A stretch of DNA of 64,000 nucleotides, from assembly GCA_947623455.1 (NCBI GenBank), contig OX392527.1:27892201-27956200 (forward strand). Direction: 5' to 3'. The notes under the pieces were generated by a model, which did no database searches, was not told the origin of the DNA, and saw nothing but the letters and a program-made list of their open reading frames with translations. Source of the stretch: Mimachlamys varia (taxonomy: Eukaryota; Mollusca; Bivalvia; Pectinida; Pectinidae). Of this stretch, positions 45,567 to 58,500 are shown in pieces (the stretch's first letter is position 1; each line of letters starts with the position of its first letter). The position numbers and the translations under genes were made by a program.

Positions 45567-47320
45567 ATGGCAACTACTTTTGATAGAACTGAAAATTCTG
45601 TTCCTAATCACTCCGTTTTTATTTGAATAAATATTTCTATTTCGAGTATCGCAAATCTTTATATTCACTTCGAAAGGTTTTAATAGGATATACAATCAAG
45701 CCAGTATCATACAATTATAGTCATATGTTGTTATTTTTGCTTCAAAATGCAAATAAAGTGAACTGCTGAAATTAAGAATTTGATTGGTGTATCTGGTTTT
45801 TTTTTTTACAGTGCAGTGTAACTTTCAGAAATAAAGATATCTACAACTTTCAATTGCATAATTTTTCTTAAATACCTGATAACCTACTGAACGCTCTATT
45901 TTCATCAAGTTGTATGAAATAGACGTTGCATCATAAATCGTGAATGCAGGACACAATATAGTATCCAAACCCTTTTAAGTAATGAGAAAGAATAAAAGAG
46001 CTTCTACATTTAATCCACAAAACACAATACAGGAATATACATAAAAGTAACATAATACATTGATATGAGCATTGGTAGTTTCTATTTGAAAAAAACACTG
46101 TATTGATTCAATGAATGCTGAAACTGACCTATTTCTAATGTTTATCATCATAATACTCATGCAAAGAGACAACATTGGTACTATGACGCTATTTATTAGC
46201 TGTTCACATCAAACAATATAGAGAATTACTTCGTACACAAGTGTCTGAAAACGCATAATACAAAAAGCGTTACATGAAGTATACAAATTCATACAGAAAG
46301 ACTGTCTTTAGCAAAATGTTATGAGTGAACGAAAGCGAAATTCAAACGTGCTTCATACCAGATCGATAAAAAATTGTATGTATTGTTAATGTTAACATAA
46401 GTGACAAAAACGATGATTCCCATTTGATGATTTGTTTCAAAGACGCTGAAAAAAATAATTGTTTGCTTTGAACGTCCCTGAAAATGTAATAAGTGCAAAT
46501 TCGAATGGAAGCTGAAAAAGAATTCGTTCATAACAATACCCCGAAAGCATTATAATCTCAATAATAGAAATAATGTGTATTTCAGCTATCTATATATTAG
46601 TATGAATAACATACATAATTCACTTGACACCAAATTCCCAAACTGTTGTACCTAAAACACATTTATGTACCTGTCAACCATGCACATCAACATAAAACGG
46701 CAATTCAAAACTTGCATTTTTCTAAACCATATTTTCACAGCGTTACAAAAAAAGCTGAGTGTCCAACTTTTAAAATTATTTTTTTTAATCTGAAATGAAA
46801 AGGTAAACGCCACACCGATCTGTTAAAAGAATATAACACTAAATTTGTTTACATGTGACATTTAAAATATGCGGACTTTTGATAGAACATACGGTTTTCA
46901 CGTTTAAACTAAACAAAATTGTTATTTTTAGCAGTAAAATAACAAATATTGTTGTTATCACACCAACAATTTTATTTTACTGCTTATTAGTATTAATTAT
47001 CATTGTTTGACAATGAAGTTTTCAATATTTTTTTCATCAACAGAATTCTGATTCAGGAAAACAGACGTTAAAAAAAGAACATGAAATTCGGATATTATTT
47101 TCTTTGTACTCATTTGTGAAGAGATAACAAACACTCTATATTATTTTTCGTCTGTAAAAACTATATCAACGCAAAAATTAGATGTCTCAAAACATGTTCT
47201 AGAATAATTATATGTATATTTACATAACTGATCGTACTATTGACCGAAAAAATCAATATGGGATGTACAATGCATGATAAAATATTGGCATTACAACTTA
47301 AACTATAATACTACAATGAT
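45567..47320. other. Intergenic region and 3' UTR of the hnRNP U-like gene
   Basis: Space between two convergent genes; no exon seen on either strand. It must include the minus-strand 3' UTR of the hnRNP U-like gene. A minus-strand AATAAA (plus TTTATT) lies at 46971-46976 and another at 46192-46197. Confidence 0.5.
46971..46976 (-). terminator. Candidate polyadenylation signal of the hnRNP U-like gene
   Basis: AATAAA on the minus strand, about 345 nt after the stop codon. Alternatives exist further on (46192-46197). Confidence 0.35.
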
Positions 47321-49540
47321 TTATAAATGTCTGTTAAAATGTCCTGGACCACCAGGACCACCAGGACCACCAGGCCTGGGTCCTCGCATCATTCCACCTC
47401 TTTGATTAAATCCTCCTCGCTGTCCGAAAGGAGGTCTTCCGCCGCCTCTCATCCCCCCATCAAATGGAATTCTAGGTCGGAACGGTCGTGGTCCCCCAGG
47501 GCCACCTGGACCACCAGGTCCCCCTGGTCCACCCGGGCCTCCAGGACCTCCAGGGCCCTTTCCTCGTCCAGGGCCTTGAAATCTTTGTCCCGGTCCTTGT
47601 TGTCCTCTGAAGGGCGGTCTCTGGCCAGGGTGGCCTCTTGGACCAGGTCCTCCCATCAAGGGTTGTGGGCGCCCTCCATGACCTCCTCTTCCTCCATCAA
47701 AACCTCCTCTGCCACCATCAAAACCTCCTCTGCCACCATCAAAGCCTCCCCTGCCTCCGTCAAACCCCCCTCTTCCTCCATCAAAGCCTCCTCTGCCACC
47801 ATCAAAACCTCCTCTTCCGCCACCAAAGCCACCCCTACCTCCGCCTGGACGATCATCCTGCATCCCATATCTACCACCAGGTCTTTCCTGATTAGGTGGA
47901 CCACGTCCCATACCTGGTCTGTGGTCATTAAAATTTTGCTGATTTGGTTCTTGCTGCCCCTCAAAATCATTTGAATTGAAACTGTCTCGTTTATTTTCCT
48001 GGGACTGCCATCTTGGACTGTCTAAATCAGGACGGCTACTTTCTTCAGGCTGTGACGGCATATCCATACTTTGGGTTGATGACTCGCCCTCTGCAGAAGG
48101 AGATGGTGGTTGATCATCTGACGGTGTGTCCCATTTACTCGGTCTTCTCCTTTCACGTTTAGGTTTATCAGATTCTTCTACTTTGAAGCTTGGTTTATTA
48201 GAGGAGTCTTGACTTCCTCCAACATCACTTCCCGTTTCGCGTCTTACATCTGTGGATTCAACACTGAAATTTCCAAACTGACCTCTATCAGCTTCAAAAT
48301 TATCCTGTTGGGGTCTATTCCTGCTGTTATCAACATTTTGACTTTGTCTTTGTCCAGAATATTGCTTTTGTCCCCCATACTGTGCCTGACTATCAGATCT
48401 AAATGAATTTGGTTCCTCTTGTCGTCCATAAGATTCGCGTTGATTTTTTTCTTGTGGGAATTTTTTCTGCGAGTCAAATGATTGCCTAGCTCCCGAAGGA
48501 AATTGAGAATCAAACGACTCATGCTGTCTCTGTTGGGGTTGTTTTTGTGAGAACTGTGATTCTGAGGACTGATTGCGTGATCCTGGCCTGTTATATGAAA
48601 GCTGATTTCCAAAGCCTTCTTGTTGGCGAGAGGGTTGCTGTTTTTGTGATTGTTGTTGTTGTTGCTGTTGTTGTTGTGGTTGTTGCTGCTGCCACGAATT
48701 CTTCCAGCCATCTGCTAGATTACTAGACTGACGATCACTTCTGTTTAATCCAGAGTCTACCGTTTCTTGACTTTGGGACTTAGCATCTTTTTCCTGCCAC
48801 CCCTGACTTCTCAAAACATCTGCAGCACTCGTGTGTTCAGGGGGAGGTGGTGGAGGTTGTACAGCAGCCTTCCTCACAAAATTTTGGTCTCCGGCGGCTA
48901 TCAATCCTGCACCTGCCATTTGACTTAATCCACTCCTATCCATGAAAGCAAACTGCTGCATGTTGGCATAAGCTGCAGCAGGGTGTCCTAGCAATGACTG
49001 TTCACCGGGTACTTGTGGTAGTAATCCTAATCCTTGAGGAAGACCTTGAGGTAAGCCCTGTGGTAGTCCTTGGGGAAGACCTTGTGGCAAACCTGGCTGC
49101 AGACCTTGCTGTTGTTCCATAAGGGCTTTAGCTTGGGCTGCAAGCCCTGCATACAGTCCAACACCACCATACTCAGCCCTTGCCCATTGATGCTCTGGTT
49201 TTGGCACAGCTTGTTGTGGTCTCTGTTGAGCTGCAAGAAGAGCTGCATACTGACTGAGAGCAGCTGCTTGAGGTTGCTCCTCCTCAGCATACTCTTGTTT
49301 TAGCAAGTCCAAACCACTTGCACTGGTAGCTGTGTCATACCTCACCCGTTTTTCTGAAGGTTCAGTACCTTTTGCACCATGATCACCCCTACCTCTAAAG
49401 TTTGCAACTTCTCCCGGGTAGCTTCCCCTGAACTGAGCAGAATCCTGTGGACGACCTTGACCTGGCAATGGTGGTCTTTCCTGACCTCTGTATCGATCAG
49501 GGAACTGACCACCTTGACTAGGAGCTTGGTAACCTTGGCC
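47321..49540 (-). CDS. HNRNPUL1: hnRNP U-like last exon: Q-rich and RGG-rich C-terminus
   Basis: A single 740-codon exon (acceptor ttccttccag, stop TAA at 47321). It starts [20 protein letters not shown]. From the N side it contains an Ala/Gln stretch, LPQG repeated five times, a Q tract (about 18 Q with few breaks), Ser/Gln/Asn-rich prion-like sequence, a charged [13 protein letters not shown] patch, then DGGRGGF repeated about six times (21-bp DNA unit), GGPGGPGGP runs and the end [15 protein letters not shown] boxes bind RNA and are arginine-methylation targets; low-complexity Q/N and RGG sequence favours condensates. The C-terminus is far longer than the RGG tail I know from vertebrate hnRNP U. 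The repeats are likely length-variable. Confidence 0.95.
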   Translation of the reverse strand, partial: GQGYQAPSQGGQFPDRYRGQERPPLPGQGRPQDSAQFRGSYPGEVANFRGRGDHGAKGTEPSEKRVRYDTATSASGLDLLKQEYAEEEQPQAAALSQYAALLAAQQRPQQAVPKPEHQWARAEYGGVGLYAGLAAQAKALMEQQQGLQPGLPQGLPQGLPQGLPQGLPQGLGLLPQVPGEQSLLGHPAAAYANMQQFAFMDRSGLSQMAGAGLIAAGDQNFVRKAAVQPPPPPPEHTSAADVLRSQGWQEKDAKSQSQETVDSGLNRSDRQSSNLADGWKNSWQQQQPQQQQQQQQQSQKQQPSRQQEGFGNQLSYNRPGSRNQSSESQFSQKQPQQRQHESFDSQFPSGARQSFDSQKKFPQEKNQRESYGRQEEPNSFRSDSQAQYGGQKQYSGQRQSQNVDNSRNRPQQDNFEADRGQFGNFSVESTDVRRETGSDVGGSQDSSNKPSFKVEESDKPKRERRRPSKWDTPSDDQPPSPSAEGESSTQSMDMPSQPEESSRPDLDSPRWQSQENKRDSFNSNDFEGQQEPNQQNFNDHRPGMGRGPPNQERPGGRYGMQDDRPGGGRGGFGGGRGGFDGGRGGFDGGRGGFDGGRGGFDGGRGGFDGGRGGFDGGRGGHGGRPQPLMGGPGPRGHPGQRPPFRGQQGPGQRFQGPGRGKGPGGPGGPGGPGGPGGPGGPGGPRPFRPRIPFDGGMRGGGRPPFGQRGGFNQRGGMMRGPRPGGPGGPGGPGHFNRHL

Positions 49541-52500
49541 CTGGAAGGAATAGCGAAAATATGTTATCCTTGACGATCCCGATCTAACTAATTATGCTTC
49601 AAGGTAAAATGCTTGACGGTTTTCTTTTGTCATCTTTTGTTGTTTTTCTTTTATTAATTTTTGGTTTTTTTTTCTTCATGTTTCAATGTTCATAAATTTT
49701 CGAAAGATAAAAAGTTCAATTTGATTGTTTTTACGTCTTATTAACAGATAAGGTCATTTAAGAACAAACTTCAAAGTAAGGAAAAAACGTCTATGGAAAC
49801 CTTATATATCTGGATCAGTAAGCATTTTACCTTAAAACATTGTTCCTTTTATATTCGCTGTTAGAGAAATTAACAATAGTATTTGCTTCCTATTTCTACA
49901 TCCTTGACATTTTTCCTGTTTTTTTTTTTATATATATATATACCATCACATCAGTTTTTGTAATTGCCTTCTTTATCTAACTGATGCTGCCAACCTCCAA
50001 TATATTAATTACATGTACATGTTAAATTTGTGTGACTAAATTGAAATATTAAAGTCATGATAAATGTCACCGAGCAAGCATTGGATTAAATATTTCTTTT
50101 TAAGTATAGTAAATGTTTAAGGGACACTGTGACATTTTTGTTAACATAACTACCAAGGAATTTATGCAAAATATGTGTATAATAGTGAAAAAACTTTTGT
50201 CGTGTTTTTGTCAAAACAAAACGTTACAATTTCAATGCTGAAAATTCGGGGTGAAATTAGTTGACTTTCGTTAGGTGATAATTCAAATAATGTATTTTAA
50301 CTCACAAAGTTAAACCCAAATGGGAAAAAAAATAGAATACAAATAATATGTCGATTAGTGTACTGAGTAAAACCCAATCTATGCTAAAATCAATACAAAC
50401 TAGGCATGCAATACATATAAAACTCAAAACCATGGAATATCATGCAAAAATATTGTGCAAATTGTACTGGAATTACGTATTGCCCCTTGCCACACCAAAG
50501 TCAAAATTTAAAAACAACACTACAAATTGTTCAGAAATAATCTTGAAAATCAATCATGCTGTTGTTATCAAAAGTTTTCTTATGATTACATTGATGAGAC
50601 TCTATGAAATGGCAGAACAAAGACTTGGTTCCACTTTGGTACTCAACATTCAGTCAACTTTTAAAATGATACAATTTTGTGATATTTACATAACAACCTC
50701 TTAATGATTCCAAGACAATCTATCTCAATATAGATATTTCTCAAGCATACACTTTGACCTATGACATGAATAAAAACAAAGCACTCCCAATCTGATGAAT
50801 AACCATTTAAAAGTATTAAATGAGATTTGATATCCTATCATAAAGTTTAGAAAATAGCGTATTCAACCCTATCATCATGTCTTTACAAATTAATTTGTAT
50901 GTTTTAAGTGAAAAAAAAATCTTATTGATAAAATATAATTGATAATGACAGTATGTTCATCTTTTGGGGAATATATATATATATATATTGCTATAGGAAT
51001 GCAGAAAATTTAGCGGAAGTAAATCGGTGTTAACCTTTCAATATCAGTTCGGAATTTGTTTAATACCGTATAAAACCTGTTATGCCGAGAATCATGTGTG
51101 TGGTGGAATACCAGTGATTAGTAAAACATAAGTATAATAGTATATAAACATCACAAAGATTAACATATGATACCGATTGTTGATTTTGAGTAGAATGAAA
51201 TTTCATTAAATCTTGTTCTGTAAAAGAAAATAGCTTGCGAAAGTTGAGGGTTTTTTTAAGACACATGGGTATACTGATGTTGATACGATACAAGTCAACG
51301 GTGACAAATTTACACGAGACGGGACTAAGGACTTCCATCCCATGTAAGATTTGTAAAAGAATTCAAAATTTTCAGCAGCCTTACATACAGAATAATCCTC
51401 TAGTTGAAAGTGGAATACAACAAGAGAATCAAATACACCCAAATCACTTTTTCTTAATGAATTGATTTCATGACTGAAAAGGAAAAAAGGAAGATATGGC
51501 CATGTTCTGAAAATATCTTTAAAACAGTGATAGTTCAAATACCAGGATTACATTACACGTTAATTGTACAAGAAATGCAGTTCACTTTTTCAAACCTCTT
51601 ATCCTGTTAACAACAACCATATCTTTGTCATCACCTTTTTGTTTTTGTTTACCTTGCAAATGATGGTTTATCATTACAAAATATTAACCACTGAATGACT
51701 GAAAATTGAAGCTATCAATATTTTTTTGCAAATGGGCATATGCACAATGAAATACTTTTAACATATTTGCATTCTTAAGATATCTCTGATGAAATGAAAT
51801 GGAACATACAAGCATTCAATGAATTTACTGATTTCTAATATATAATTTTAACTTACTGTATAATGAATAGTTAATTTCTGATGCATTTCTTTTTTTGTTT
51901 TTGTTTTTGATGTATTACTTTTAGTGAATCATAGCAATACAAATAACTGGTAACCTACACATAAAATTACAAAGTTTTCATTACTTATATATTTGCATTT
52001 TAAGAGGTTTAAATTACTTATAAAAAGTGTTAACATATATACAATTGGTGCATAACTTTATTTGATTAAAAAACCAATATATACAACCAGCTACAATCCA
52101 TGTGAAGTTTCGGTTTCTGCAACAAGTACAGATAAATGTGGATTCACTATACAGTCTAGTGAGAACTTTTCATATGAGGGTTGCCTGGATTATTATATTT
52201 GTAGGAATCACATCAATACCAGTCACTGCCCAGGCAGTGGGCAGTATATGTAAATAACCCTAGTTCAAAGCAAACTGGATGAAAATTAAAACTTTGTAAC
52301 TAGCCATTAGGACAATCAGTACATCACTACTAGTAGTCAATTGAACCATTCATGCTTATTGTAAATATGTATAACTTGCATTGTAAGACTGGATTTTGAT
52401 ACTCATAAAACATCACATACAACCTCTATCGTGCCTTATTGCACACATGCCGCCCTATTTTTTCTTATTGAGTAATAATTAACCAAATGCGCATAACATG

Positions 52501-55500
52501 GCAAACAACTAATGATGTGTCCACCTTTCTTGTACAAGTTTAGGGCCTAATATATGCATTCAGATTTTTTGTTACACAATGCCACATTATATAGTCACAC
52601 ATCTGTTTTCTACAGGTACTGTGAATGATGTTGGTACTCAAAGTCATAGAAGTGAAAGTTGAAAGCTGATCAATAAAGTTTATAATGCTCCAAGTACACA
52701 AAAGCATTAATAAATGTTTTTAATCAATCTAAATCTTAAACAGACCTACAGATGATGGTGGTCAACCCTGTTTAGATTTACAGAATCACTAAGATTGACC
52801 AAAATCGGTTTCTTTTTGTGAAATGAATTGAAATTTTGTGAGTGTCGTGGTTAAATCTTTAGGTATTGCATGTATGCAAAAGTGAAAGGTATAAAGGAAA
52901 GAAATTTCCTTTTTAATTTAAGGACAATTGTGACAATTAAACATGCGTACAATGTTTTGCATTGAGTAGAGCACAAAAAATTTTCTGCACATTGAAATAA
53001 CTTTATACATTTCCCTTTAAACAAATGAAAATACAAACACTACAAAAAACGAACAATATAGCACTAGAGACACAACCTGAGAAAGGTGATTTTGAAATAA
53101 ACATACTAAACTTACTAAAACAATGTAACACACCAACAACAAATGTATAAGATCAATCACTTTCAGTATACACCATGTACCATAAACCAATATATATGCA
53201 AGTAAATAATCTGGCACTAAACAGTGTGAAATAAAAAGAACAAATCATTGAGTGCAGTGATTTCTGGGGCATCATCTTACATAGGCAGTAATTTTCATAA
53301 ATGATGGTGACTTTAATCGGTAAGAAATATTGTTGAATCTCAAAATGTTAGTGCAAGTCTTAAGGGAAATTCAAGATTCAAAGACTTGAGCATGCTAAAT
53401 CATTTATCTTTACAAAAATTTCCTAGAGTGATTCCTACTGTTTTTTTTTTAAATGAGCGTTGTTTATAAACTTGCTCTTTAATTGCAACTTCCAAAGAAA
53501 CATTAATTTTTCACAAAATCTTAAATGAACAAACATGGTCACAGCTAAATTAACTTCACACTTCATTCTACACACATTGATCATGACAGCGTCTAATTTA
53601 CACATTATTATCGCGGAAAGAAAGTATCAGATTGACAGACAATTAAAACACATTTTAAAATTTCTGAACATGTTTAAGGCTATTCTTTTATAAACTAAAA
53701 ATATCTTGCACAAGTTTATGTTGTTATGCAGCAAACTGTATGGCAGGCAAAGGGATTAAAGTTTGTACAGTTAGTGATATGATGAATTATAAAATGAAAG
53801 TAAATGTTGTTAGGGAAGATCAGACCGGGTCGATGCAATCAAAAACTACACAATATCATGTGGTATGTGTTTTAAGCTGACAGCTGCAATTGTTCCAAAT
53901 TCAGATTGTATACTTTTATCTTGTCTGAAAAAGAACCTAAATCTGAACTGCAACAAAAGATCCAACCATACACATATTATTGAGATCAATACTCAGAAAC
54001 CAAAGTATACTATCGGTGAAAAGTGATCTCATTTTCCTAGTCTCACTTTAATACAGACGTGTTTTATTACTGTATCATATTACAGATCCGTTTACTTTAC
54101 TCCTTATTTGATTAATTAATCTAATGTTTCATTCTGGCAGCAGTTATCTATCAGATTTATGTTATTTTATGTGTTTCTATATTGGTTGGAAAACAATGTC
54201 AATATATTTGATATCTGAAACAAATAATGCCAAAACTATCAGATAAAAACTTCAATAGATCCATTTACATTTCTTTGACATTTTGTACTTTTCCTAATTA
54301 CGTTTTTCTTTTATGAAAAAAAATACAACCCATCAAGTACTAGGATTTTCAAAATGAACATACTTAATCCATAAATTTGCTACGGAAGCATATCCCTCTT
54401 TGGCCAGCATAAAAGTTTAAAAGTTCAAGCTTTATTATAAAGCCATTGTGTAAAAACCAAGGGTGAGGGGGGTCCCAACCTGAAATAAAATCTCCCGAAA
54501 TGTGAACTGGTTACTTTTAGCAGATTTATGAAATTATTCATCTAATACTTTGTTTATATATGCAATATGTGACAGTCATTATAATTATGATTCAAGAATA
54601 TGAAAATACAAAGGTCCTGATAAAACTATATTTCCCAATATAAGCCTCATGCGTATACATTAGTGTTGAAAAACTAATTAATTCAAGCATCTATGTATAT
54701 TTATATATATATCTGTGCTGTGCTGATTTTTCATGTCTATATATTTACGTGATGCACAACTTCTTGTATACATATGGTCTATGGCTATATAGTGATGTGC
54801 ACAATATCATATCAACCAAGTGAGAATATACTATCTGTCGAGATGATAATCTACGAGATCTGTTGGGACACATGGGAGAGTCATATTACCAGTATTGCCA
54901 TAACTACTTTGTAAATATTTTTTAAAAGGATTTGATTTCTTCAATTGCGCAGCATTTGTATTATGAAACGTACATATATATCGTTATGACAACTAAAGAG
55001 ATTACATTTGTATATGATGATATCTATAACAAGATATACAACCAATGGATCTGAGGGGGATTTTTATAGGGGAAACAAACTCAAACTGCAAACGCAAAAC
55101 ATGCTATGTGCAACCTTATAGATTTGGAAAGAGGATTGAACTAACTGAAACACTAAACATGAACTATTTGAAAATATAATAAATGTACAGAACCAAGTAC
55201 AGGGAAGAAGATTATGTTTATTTAAGTTTGTTATTTAGATAGGATTATGATTTGTTTAAATTACAGATTGTACTTTAACATATTGAAATGTAAAGTTTAA
55301 AATATTTTATCGAAGGAAACGTATTTGACTCATTTCATTTGATTAGTAAAAACTAAATATGAGCAATACATCCCACTACTACTAGTTTAATACAAAAGAA
55401 AACATAAAACTGGAGACTGAAACCGAAAAGCAGTGTTTGGGTTTGCAAGAAGCGGTTTAAGATCGTCGAAATGCTATTTGAAGCTTATGATGTTAGGTAA

Positions 55501-58500
55501 AGTATACCAAAATCATCAGTTTCACCCTGTTCACATGAATTATGAGGTCATGTTTTTCAAACTCATAACATTCATATTTAGGTTTTGTTAAGAATACATA
55601 TCCCTGGTAAGAAAAGGAAATAAGATGTTCTCATACCACAATTTTGGGGTTTAAGCAATATTGACAACACCAACACCCCAACTTTTAATGTATTTGAAAG
55701 CAACATATACAACCAGAGAGAAGACAATAAATAGATTATAAGAGTAAAAAATGGTTATAAGAAACAAATGCGTGTCAGTCTTCTAACACACACAAGTCTA
55801 CTATACCAAAACACGTACACTATACATAATACCAATGGAGAGGAAACGAAAATTTATATCAAACATGCAACTGTGAGTAGGTAAAAACCATTGAATCACC
55901 CATCAATTTGAAAGTATAGAAATAGATTACCAACACCTAATACCATAAAGTATAACGCCCGTCTATTTTGATTTTAATTTGTGGAATATATTTGAAACAA
56001 CATAATTAGTAAGCAAAATACCATGAATAGTCATGGTCATAATAAGCTGATAATGAAATCAAAGTGCACATCAACATGTTCAGCAAAACTTGAAAAAAAA
56101 ATGTGAAAAAGAGGTAAATGCTGTGAAACGTATCTATCTGTGAGTAATTCCAACAAATACAAAAACAAAACAAAAACAACATATTGCAGGTTTGATGAAC
56201 TTTGGGAGAAACATTGACACCATGGTATTGTCACTCCCTTCGGCACGTTATCCTTTACTTACCGGTCTTAGGTCTGTTGGGGGTTGGAATGGTCTATTAT
56301 CTCGTCCAAATCCTCCTGCACCTCCTTTCCGAGGCGGCCTGTTAGCAATGCCTTCCTGGTTGTAGCTGTAAGAAAGTAGTCATGATTTTCCCGCTACATT
56401 TTGTTCCATCTCTTATACAAAACAATGAATTGGTTGTTCATCAGCATTACCACAACCATTGCTTTTTGACATGCATAATATACTACATCTAAGAGTCACA
56501 GCTGCAAATAAAATGCTTACAAATGCTATTATCTTCATCAGGAATGCTTCAACTGACTAACTTAACATTATACAAGTATCTTAAAGTATCAGAATGCAAT
56601 ATCAACTGAAACTAAACTGAAGAAAAATGATGTTGATACATCATTCTTTTGAATTAACTTGATGCAGCTTTTAGTTCCAATTACAAGATGAGAGATATTA
56701 TAACTGATATCAATAAAGTTTGCAATTCTTCAGCTTTTTTCAAAGCAGATTCTACAACTATTTTAGTATGGGTACTTGGTATTTGGACCAGTTTCTAAAT
56801 TCTTTTTCTGGATTCACACAAAGAATTAAGAAATATACAACATTTTTTTCATATTAAAATGAAATCTAACTGGCTGAAAAGTGAAAGAGATACTTGATTT
56901 CATTTGACCCCTTCAAAATTCTAGCATTAAGAAAGTTGAACCTAGCACACACGTACTGCACCTAAAATCCCTTGAAATAAATAAAAAAAAAATAATTTAA
57001 ATGTATTTTACACTTTGGCATTACTTTTGTCTTTTATTATCTTTTCACAAATGAACCATGACAAAATTATCAATATTCATGGAAAACTTAAACTTTGGAA
57101 ACAATAAATATTTTTGAGAGATATGTAGTCAGAAATAGTTCAATTGGTGTTTATGAAGCATAATTTTTTATACTGCAAATCATATTTAACTTGTGACACA
57201 CAAAGAAATTGTATCTGAGGAAAACTATTTACAAGCCCTATGCTCTAAGTTCAAAGAAATACAGCAGGAGTTAAGCTTATAGAGGACAATAACAATATTG
57301 TATCACTCTTTAAAATTGAATACAATGTTATCTGTCAAAATATCTTCTGAAACATATAAAAAAGAAGACCAATATTCTAAAATCAAAGAAACCTAAGTGT
57401 GAGTGAAGATTAAATTAGAAACTGGGTTTAAGTTTCAGTTTTGGGTTTATTATTAGAAGAGCAGAAATGATGCCATGTCATTATATTATGTTGCATGATA
57501 TTTTTAATTACTTCTTAATACAGAGAATTAAGTAATCGTGGAAAAGATTTGATATGACAATTTGGCATTTTGTATACATGTTAATATCCTGCATATTATA
57601 TAGTTACATTGATAAATTGTAAGACTTGAAGTGAATAGAAAAACTGAAACAGCAATGTTCATAAAAAAATAATACCAGAAATAGGACTGTTGAATTAACT
57701 TCAATATACTTGTTAATAATACAAATTAGTCTTAATGTGTAATTCTCATTTAAGGTATGCTATAAACATGATTATATACCCTATTATCTGTTTTATAAGT
57801 GAATGTAAATTTCAAATACACAGACACAATTAACATAGAGAAAAGGGAATTACACTGGACCCTAGTAACTGCTGGTCTCGAAGTAAACAAAGTTAAAACT
57901 AATAATTTGTGATTAGTGATTTCTCTATTCTCTACTGATTTTAAACCTTCAAGTCAGATGTCAGTATCTACTATCACTTTTGTGATATTGATAGATATCA
58001 GTATTTTTGTGATATTTATGCAACTCAACAGGAGGAAGAAGGGGAATACATGTGTAATATGTTTGCATATAAACAATGTATCAATCCCGAGTTGTGTCCA
58101 AAACATAATACTACACAACAGTGTCAATATCTATATATAAATACATTCAGACATACATGCATTACAGTAATAGTAAGAACAAATATCAAGGTAAGTGTTA
58201 TTTGAAGTGTACCGCTGGTACCAGAGAAAGAACCATATAGGATTCCAACAGGAATATAAATTGGCATGATATACAGCCAAGGATAACACTTCTTAATCAA
58301 CACAATCACGAGAAATGTCAATCAGAAAATGAATCAATCTCTTTATCATCAATTTTCTTTTTTTCCCTTACTTCTTATCACTAGTATCATTAATGTTTGA
58401 TTTCCAATTATTTTGTTCAACTGATATAAGTATCAACAGTTTATGTTGCAAATAAGTTAAAGAATACATAACTGATAAAGCAATTAAAACTCAAACTGTT

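Noticed and set aside
47327..47974. 215-codon plus-strand frame rich in S, T and R
   Set aside because: Exact antisense of the RGG/GGP part of the hnRNP U-like last exon; the composition is a mirror of the Gly-rich repeats.
50348..50704. 118-codon plus-strand frame in the hnRNP U-like intron
   Set aside because: No similarity to known proteins, no splice or promoter support, composition like the surrounding intron.
52062..52253. Cys-containing 63-codon frame (DKCGF...EGCLDYYIC)
   Set aside because: Looked like a small Cys-rich domain but lacks a signal peptide, splice sites and a recognisable spacing; treated as chance.
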